From Acetobacteraceae bacterium (GTDB taxonomy: Bacteria > Pseudomonadota > Alphaproteobacteria > Acetobacterales > Acetobacteraceae), in NCBI GenBank assembly GCA_025356735.1, contig JANXRT010000282.1, forward strand, positions 1 to 6,580: a DNA stretch of 6,580 nt, read 5' to 3'. Numbering within the stretch: position 1 is the stretch's first letter; each line of letters begins with the position of its first letter. The position numbers were made by a program, and so were the translations under genes. A model generated the notes under the pieces. The model had not been told where the DNA came from. It saw only the letters and a list, made by a program, of their open reading frames with translations, and ran no database searches. This document shows, one piece after another, positions 1 to 4,764 of the stretch.

Positions 1-1593
1 GCCGGCAACGTGGCGCTGACTTCGTTTGGTGCCATCACAGAAACCGGCGCCGTGATCGCCGGCACCTTGTCAGGCAGCGCCACGCTCGGCGCCTCGTTGA
101 CCGGAACCAACGCCGTCACCAACCTCGGCAACTTCACGGCCCAGGGATTTGCGCTGCGTGATGCGTCGTCAATGGACATCATCGGCGCGCTCGACGGCGG
201 ACCCGGCGTCACCGTTCAGTCGGCCGGGCAGCTTTCAGTCGATGGATCGGTCGACGCGACAGCGGTGAGCCTTGCCGGCAACGCTATCGGCATCAGCGGC
301 CGCATCGCGGGTGACATCGTCACCCTCGCCGCCGCGGGCGTGATTGCCGAAACCGGCAGCATCATAACCCCGACGCTCACCGGAACCGCCGGATCGGCGA
401 GCTTCGCCGGCGGCAACACGATCGTGACCCTGGCCGCATTCTCGACCATCCACGACTTCACCCTGCGAGACGGCCGCGCGCTGACCGTGGTCGGCCCGTT
501 GACCTCCGGTGGGCTGGCAGCGGTTGATACCGGGGCCAGCAGCCTGACCCTGCCGGCCGGGTCCAGCATCATCGCCAACGCCGTCGCGCTAAGCGGCGGA
601 ACGCTGAGGATCGCCGGCGCCATCAATGCCCCCTCGACGATTTCACTTGCTTCGGGTGGTTCCATCGGTATCGACGGCGCAATAACCGGCGGCATTCTGT
701 CGACCTTTGCCGGCGGCGAAATAGCTGAACCGGGTACCCTGAACGTTGCCAGGCTAACCGGGAGTGCGGTCAGCGCCGACTTCACTGGTGCCGGCACCAA
801 CAACATAGCCAGCCTGACCAATTTCACGACGCCCGGCGCGCTCACGTTGACCAGCGGCGGCTCGGTCGCGGTAGCCGGCAACAGCGTCGGCTCCAGCCTG
901 ACCATCACCGCGCCAGGCATCGTCTCGGCGCAAGACAACAGAGCCGCCGGCGACGTCCGGATCGTGGCCGGCGCGATCGTCACCTCGGGCAGCAACAGCG
1001 CGCCGCGCATCAATCTGAACGCCGCCGGATTGGTCACTTTCGCCGGCGGCAGCTTCGTCTCGGGCCGCACAGCGGTTCCAGCGGGTCAGATCAGCAACGC
1101 TCAGGTGCCGCCCGCCGGCAGCCCCGGCATCCATGTCCTGGCGTCCAGTTTCGAGCAGACCGGCACGACGGCGATCGCCGTTCCGGCCACCCTGACAATC
1201 GACCTCGCGGGCTCCGGGTCTGCGCGTTTCAATGATCTCCAGGCCGCCAACACCGACCTGTTCCTCAATCTTACGTCCGGTTCAGGATCCGGACAGATTA
1301 ACGTCGCCAGGCTGCGGGTTGCCTATGTGACCCTGAACCCGGCCGGGGGAGCTTTTACCGGCCTGGTGGGCGGCCAAGGCGGCCAATCGGCGGCCTCGGT
1401 CGCCCTGATCACGTTGCCGAATTCAAAGTACCGCTTCAATTCCTGCGCCATTGGTTCGGTGAACTGCTTCGTCATCTCGCAGATCGGCGCGCCGATAGGA
1501 TCGCCACTATCCGACATCTCGATCGCGCCGGCGGCATCCGACCGCGACGACCTCGAGCTGCTGCTGCCGAACGTCGCGGACAGGGACTATTAG
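1..1593 (+). CDS. Filamentous-haemagglutinin-like / beta-repeat surface exoprotein, C-terminal part (5' end outside window)
   Basis: The frame is open from the first base and ends at TAG 1591-1593, giving 530 codons of a longer protein. The GTG at 10 is merely the first start-like codon and not a credible start, because the repeat pattern is already under way. Composition is dominated by Gly, Ala, Ser, Thr, Val, Ile and Leu with very few charged residues, alternating short hydrophobic strands with G/S/N turns. This is the signature of a right-handed beta-helix exoprotein such as FHA/TpsA or a large adhesin. Three degenerate repeats span 34-912. The last 150 bp change character: a Cys-Ala-Ile-Gly-Ser-Val-Asn-Cys motif (Cys codons 1444 and 1465), then an acidic tail ending LLPNVADRDY. 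There is no autotransporter beta-barrel at the C-terminus, so export through a separate TpsB/FhaC-type pore encoded elsewhere is inferred. The TPS secretion domain, if present, lies upstream of the window. Family assignment is good; the ligand or role (adhesion, biofilm) is unknown. Confidence 0.8.
   Translation, partial: AGNVALTSFGAITETGAVIAGTLSGSATLGASLTGTNAVTNLGNFTAQGFALRDASSMDIIGALDGGPGVTVQSAGQLSVDGSVDATAVSLAGNAIGISGRIAGDIVTLAAAGVIAETGSIITPTLTGTAGSASFAGGNTIVTLAAFSTIHDFTLRDGRALTVVGPLTSGGLAAVDTGASSLTLPAGSSIIANAVALSGGTLRIAGAINAPSTISLASGGSIGIDGAITGGILSTFAGGEIAEPGTLNVARLTGSAVSADFTGAGTNNIASLTNFTTPGALTLTSGGSVAVAGNSVGSSLTITAPGIVSAQDNRAAGDVRIVAGAIVTSGSNSAPRINLNAAGLVTFAGGSFVSGRTAVPAGQISNAQVPPAGSPGIHVLASSFEQTGTTAIAVPATLTIDLAGSGSARFNDLQAANTDLFLNLTSGSGSGQINVARLRVAYVTLNPAGGAFTGLVGGQGGQSAASVALITLPNSKYRFNSCAIGSVNCFVISQIGAPIGSPLSDISIAPAASDRDDLELLLPNVADRDY
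34..912 (+). repeat. Three degenerate tandem protein repeats in the exoprotein
   Basis: Units begin at about 34, 343 and 721, each opening with a related pentapeptide: ITETG, IAETG and IAEPG. Each then shows the order L-T/S-G, a variable strand, G-x-N/T-x-x-V/I-x-x-L-x-x-F, a short gap, and L-x-D/S-G or similar leading into V-x-G. The first two units are 309 and 378 bp long, and the third fades out near 912. Similarity is at the protein level; the DNA has diverged, so these are old duplications rather than recent tandem copies. They probably correspond to stacked coils of a beta-helix. The array very likely continues upstream of the window. Confidence 0.65.
1582..1586 (+). promoter_or_regulatory. 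Ribosome binding site for the CHAT lipoprotein gene
   Basis: AGGGA lies 9 bases before ATG 1596, inside the last codons of the upstream gene. The upstream stop TAG (1591-1593) is separated from the ATG by only two bases, so ribosomes finishing the exoprotein can re-initiate. This supports the start at 1596 over the in-frame ATG at 1620, which has no purine-rich site at a good distance. Both starts would still leave a signal peptide. Confidence 0.55.
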
Positions 1594-1595
1594 GA

Positions 1596-4500
1596 ATGGG
1601 CATCGTGCCGCAGCCATGGATGCGCCTTGTGAGAGTAGCCGGCACACCGCTTCTTGCGGTCCTGTTGCTTGCCAGCTGCGCGACGCCGCCTGACAGCGCC
1701 TACGTCAAGGGTGGGTCCGCCCACGCTGCACAAGCTGGCGTCGCGCTAGGCATCGACGCTGCCGGCAAGAAATGCGAGCAACAGGCGCAGTCCACCGGCG
1801 AAGCCTACATCTTCTGCGGTGAATGGAGCCAGCCCAGCGCCAAGATCCTGGCCGGCGCCGCCGGTCCGCCAATCGAGCTCGCGACCAGCAGCCTGTGGCG
1901 CACCGTGCTTGACCGGCGCTTCGACTGCGGCGAGCCGCACGCGACCAGCATTCTCGGCGGAGAGCCCGCAGCCTTGCTTGACTGCCGGCGCAAGATTGGC
2001 GGCTGGCCGCAGATCGGCCTGGTGGCGCTGGTCGCCGGGCGCGCCTACTTTGCCGATGGCCTGCAGCCGGAACTTTCGGTCATGGAGCGCTCGATCGGCA
2101 TCCAGGCCGGCAAGTTGGCATCGGAGGCGGTCAGCCAGGCTCCGCCATCGCAAGCCTTGGCCGCCGAACGGCTGGCGGCGCAATCCTTCAGCTCCAGCGA
2201 CATCAGTCAGTACGAACAGCTGATGCAGGCCGGGGCGCAGGCCAATCGCACGCAGAACTACGACTCTGCGGAGAAGGCGTACCGTGCCGCGTTGGCGCTG
2301 CAACAGAAGGCGCTCGGCGCCAACAACGCCAATACCGCGGCACCGCTGATGCACCAGGCGATGCAGCTTTCCAACCAGGGCCGCTACGCCGAGGCTGATG
2401 CGTTGTTCTCACGTGCCCAGCTGCTGGCGGCCCAGCCGGGCCTCGGCGACAAAACGGCGCGGCCGCGGCTGACCCACTACCGCGCGCTCGACCTGCTCAA
2501 TCAGAACAAGCTGCCACAGGCGCTCGACCTCGCGGTGCAGGCGGAAGCGCAGTATTCGGCACTGCTCACGCCGGCTCTGCTGGCGACCAGGTCATCCGCG
2601 CGCACCAACGTCAACACGCTGGGCGCGGCGGCGCTGGCGGATCGCCTGGCCGACCAGCAGGGCCTCGCCGACCCTCAGACCGAGGCCGCCCTGATGGGCG
2701 TCGTCGAGGTCCGCCGCAACGAGGCCAACATTCTGAAATGGCAGGGTCACGGCCCGGAGAGCGAGATCATGGCCCAAAGCGCCGTCGATCTCGCCCGCGC
2801 GCGCGGTTGGTCGCAGCCGGTAGTTACCGCCCGGCTGCTGCGGACCTCGGCCGAAATAGCGTCGTTGCGGGGCGATTATCAATCGGCCAACAGCCAGTTC
2901 GCGCAATCCGCCGCCGCCTTCAACCGTGCCATGCCCGGCGCCCGGCCGGCCGCCGATACCGAGTTCCTGCGGGCCGCGGCGCTTATTTGGCTGGACCGGC
3001 CCGACGATGCCGTCGAAGCCTGCCGCAACGGCGCGCATCTGCTGCAGGTGCTGAAGGCCGGCACGTCCGGCGAGCTGATCGAGCCCTGTCTGTCGGCCTA
3101 CGCCGCCGCCGCTGCCGCTCGGCCACAGCAACGTCAATCGCTGCTGGCCGAAATGTTCGAGACTGCCCAGCTCGGCCAGACCAGCGTCACCAGCCAGCAG
3201 ATCGCGCGCGCCACCGCCCGGCTGTCGGAGAACGCGCGCGACAACCGGGTCGGCGACGCCATCCGCCGCCGTGAGACGGCGGGTAGCGCGCTGGCCGAAC
3301 TCTATCGCCAACGCGACACCAGCGAGGAGGCACGGAAATCCGGCGGCGCGGCCAACGTCGCCGAGGCTGCCGAACTCGACAGGAAGATCAACGAGGCGCA
3401 GGCGAACGAAGCCGACTCAGATGTCGCATTGCAGGCAGCGTCGCCGAACTACGGCCAGCTGGTGCAGCAGGTGGTGCGGGCGCAGGAGATTTTGGACCTT
3501 CTGCGGCCGAATGAGGCGTTCGTCGCGACCATGCTTGGCAATACGACCGGCTGGAGCTTCCTGCTGCACCAGGACGAAAAAGGCCAATCCGGTATAGTGG
3601 TGGCGCCGATCGCCGGCGGCACGCAGCGGATGGCCGAGCTGGTCAAGAAAACCCGCGCCAGCATCGAGCCGACATCCGGCAGCACACCGCCGCCGTTCGA
3701 TGTCGTCAGCGCCCAGGCGATCTACGCCGCCGTGCTCGGTGGCTTCTCCGGCGCGCTGGATGGCGCCGCCAGCCTGACCGTGGCCCCTTCCGGACCGTTG
3801 CTGGCGATACCGTTCGCGGCCCTGCTGACGGGAGCTGCCGATCCCGCCAACCTGGCCGCCGCGCCGTTCCTGATCAAGCGCATGACCGTCACGCACGTGC
3901 CGGCGGCGGCCAACTTCGTCGCCTTGCGCAAGGTGGCACGCTCGCAGGCGCGCAACCCCTGGTTCGGCTTCGGCGACTTCCACCCGGTCACCCTGCGCCA
4001 GGCGCAGGCGAGCTTCCCGGCCGGCCCATGCGCCGACTCGGCCCGACTGCTGGCCGGCCTGCCGCCGCTGCCCGGCGCCCGCGCCGAGCTCGAGGAGGCA
4101 AGGATGCTGGAGAGTGCCGGCACCGCGGACCAGCTGCTCGGCCTTGGCTTCACGGCGCAGGCGGTTCGCGCCGCGTCGCTGCGGGACTTTCGGGTGCTGC
4201 ATTTTGCCACCCATGCGCTGTTGCCGACCGATCTGGTATGCCAGGACGAGCCGGCGATCGTCACCTCGACGCCGCTTGCCGCAGCGGATGCCTCCGGCGC
4301 GCTGCTCAGTGCGTCCCGCGTGGCGCAGCTTCAGCTTGATGCCGACACGGTGATCCTGTCGGCGTGCAACACCGGCGGACCGAACGGGGGCACCGCCGGC
4401 GAGAGCCTGTCAGGACTGGCACGCAGCTTCTTCTACGCCGGCGCGCGATCGTTGCTGGTGACGCACTGGCCGGTCAACGACCAGATAACCCGCATTCTCG

Positions 4501-4733
4501 TGGTCACCACGCTGAAGCACTACAAGGAAGACGCGGCACTCGGCTTGGCGGCGGCCCTGGGTGCCTCGCAAAGGGCACTGATCGCCCAGGCCCACGGCGA
4601 TCTCGCTCTGCTCGCCCACCCCTACTACTGGGCGCCGTTGGCGCTGATCGGCGAGAGCAGCCCGGGTGGGGTCCTAACTTCTGGAAAGGTTGCCGGAGTT
4701 ACCGCTTCGGGGATGCGCGTTGGCAGTCTATGA
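1596..4733 (+). CDS. TPR-repeat CHAT-domain (caspase-like) peptidase, predicted lipoprotein
   Basis: A complete 1045-residue protein. Residues 1-28 form a lipoprotein signal: Arg10/Arg13, a hydrophobic stretch, then lipobox Leu25-Ala-Ser-Cys28. Residue +2 is Ala, not Asp, which by the enterobacterial Lol rule favours the outer membrane. Residues 29-200 form an unrecognised region with Cys60, 74, 111 and 130. Residues about 205-325 hold three TPR-like helical hairpins (for example around N221-Y222-D-S-A-E-K-A-Y), with more helical repeats at about 370-485. Residues about 535-610 are a charged, probably coiled linker. The CHAT domain covers about 615-1020: Ser616-Pro-Asn-Tyr-Gly-Gln-Leu entry motif, HFATH with His873, SAC with Cys924, then GES-x-x-GLAR and AGARSLLVTHWPVND, closing with HPYYWAPLALIG. 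His873 and Cys924 are the expected catalytic pair of this clan CD (caspase/separase-like) family. Known CHAT proteases cleave protein substrates; the substrate here is unknown, and the adjacent exoprotein is a candidate by context only. A tail of about 25 residues follows the domain. Confidence 0.88.
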   Translation: MGIVPQPWMRLVRVAGTPLLAVLLLASCATPPDSAYVKGGSAHAAQAGVALGIDAAGKKCEQQAQSTGEAYIFCGEWSQPSAKILAGAAGPPIELATSSLWRTVLDRRFDCGEPHATSILGGEPAALLDCRRKIGGWPQIGLVALVAGRAYFADGLQPELSVMERSIGIQAGKLASEAVSQAPPSQALAAERLAAQSFSSSDISQYEQLMQAGAQANRTQNYDSAEKAYRAALALQQKALGANNANTAAPLMHQAMQLSNQGRYAEADALFSRAQLLAAQPGLGDKTARPRLTHYRALDLLNQNKLPQALDLAVQAEAQYSALLTPALLATRSSARTNVNTLGAAALADRLADQQGLADPQTEAALMGVVEVRRNEANILKWQGHGPESEIMAQSAVDLARARGWSQPVVTARLLRTSAEIASLRGDYQSANSQFAQSAAAFNRAMPGARPAADTEFLRAAALIWLDRPDDAVEACRNGAHLLQVLKAGTSGELIEPCLSAYAAAAAARPQQRQSLLAEMFETAQLGQTSVTSQQIARATARLSENARDNRVGDAIRRRETAGSALAELYRQRDTSEEARKSGGAANVAEAAELDRKINEAQANEADSDVALQAASPNYGQLVQQVVRAQEILDLLRPNEAFVATMLGNTTGWSFLLHQDEKGQSGIVVAPIAGGTQRMAELVKKTRASIEPTSGSTPPPFDVVSAQAIYAAVLGGFSGALDGAASLTVAPSGPLLAIPFAALLTGAADPANLAAAPFLIKRMTVTHVPAAANFVALRKVARSQARNPWFGFGDFHPVTLRQAQASFPAGPCADSARLLAGLPPLPGARAELEEARMLESAGTADQLLGLGFTAQAVRAASLRDFRVLHFATHALLPTDLVCQDEPAIVTSTPLAAADASGALLSASRVAQLQLDADTVILSACNTGGPNGGTAGESLSGLARSFFYAGARSLLVTHWPVNDQITRILVVTTLKHYKEDAALGLAAALGASQRALIAQAHGDLALLAHPYYWAPLALIGESSPGGVLTSGKVAGVTASGMRVGSL
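1668..1679 (+). other. Lipobox of the CHAT protein signal peptide
   Basis: These codons encode Leu25-Ala26-Ser27-Cys28, a close match to the bacterial lipobox L-[AS]-[GAS]-C, directly after the hydrophobic run from Leu19 to Leu25. Lgt, LspA and Lnt processing would leave lipidated Cys28 as the new N-terminus. The sequence shows the motif; membrane location is inferred. Confidence 0.8.
3438..4655 (+). other. CHAT protease domain with intact His/Cys pair
   Basis: The domain runs from about residue 615 to 1020 of the lipoprotein. The catalytic His873 is codon 4212-4214 in the motif H-F-A-T-H. The catalytic Cys924 is codon 4365-4367 in L-S-A-C-N-T-G-G. The 51-residue spacing and the following GES-x-x-GLARSFFYAGAR block are typical of active CHAT members, so nothing suggests a degenerate pseudo-enzyme. 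Two further cysteines, Cys812 and Cys882, lie within the domain and could form a disulfide if the domain is exported. Confidence 0.88.
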
Positions 4734-4734
4734 T
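4706..4734 (+). promoter_or_regulatory. Weak candidate sigma-70-type promoter before the kinase gene
   Basis: TATGAT at 4729-4734 matches five of six bases of the -10 consensus. It overlaps the stop codon of the CHAT gene and lies 30 bases before the kinase ATG. The hexamer 17 bases upstream (TTCGGG, 4706-4711) is only a poor -35 element. A start site near 4741 would give a leader of about 24 bases. This would be an internal promoter allowing the kinase to be expressed apart from the two genes before it, but a chance match is quite possible. Confidence 0.2.
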
Positions 4735-4753
4735 CCCGGCATAGCGGCAAATC

Positions 4754-4758
4754 AGGGG
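4754..4758 (+). promoter_or_regulatory. Ribosome binding site for the kinase gene
   Basis: AGGGG lies six bases before ATG 4765. It decides the start: the frame is open upstream only as far as TAA 4675-4677, and the earlier possible starts (TTG 4690, TTG 4720) lie inside the previous gene without a clear site. Starting at 4765 also puts the kinase domain right at the N-terminus, as usual for this family. Confidence 0.6.
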
Positions 4759-4764
4759 CTTCGG

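Noticed and set aside
10..12. GTG as the start of the first gene.
   Set aside because: The frame is open to the left edge, there is no ribosome site or signal peptide, and the sequence begins in the middle of a repeat domain. The gene is treated as 5'-truncated by the window.
216..1070. A 284-codon open frame on the - strand rich in Ala, Pro, Val and Leu.
   Set aside because: It is antisense to the exoprotein, whose GC-rich third positions suppress stops on the other strand. It shows no recognisable domain or convincing start site, while the + frame shows clear repeats and continuity.
1275..1294. Inverted repeat GTCCGG / CCGGAC with an 8-base loop, terminator-like.
   Set aside because: It lies inside the exoprotein reading frame, encodes a Ser-Gly repeat, has a short stem and no T run. 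It most likely arises from repeated Ser/Gly codons.
4200..4202. His869 as the catalytic histidine of the CHAT domain.
   Set aside because: In CHAT alignments the catalytic His is the one in A-T-H of the H-F-A-T-H motif, which is His873 here. His869 occupies the conserved but non-catalytic position before Phe.
2592..4214. Long - strand frames (2592-3311, 3417-4214) opposite the CHAT gene.
   Set aside because: Composition is Arg/Gly/Gln-rich and typical of antisense reading of GC-rich genes. There are no domains, and the + strand gene is complete with conserved motifs.
4734..4764. Intergenic gap checked for a terminator between the CHAT and kinase genes.
   Set aside because: Only 31 bases, with no stem-loop and no T run, so read-through into the kinase gene is expected.
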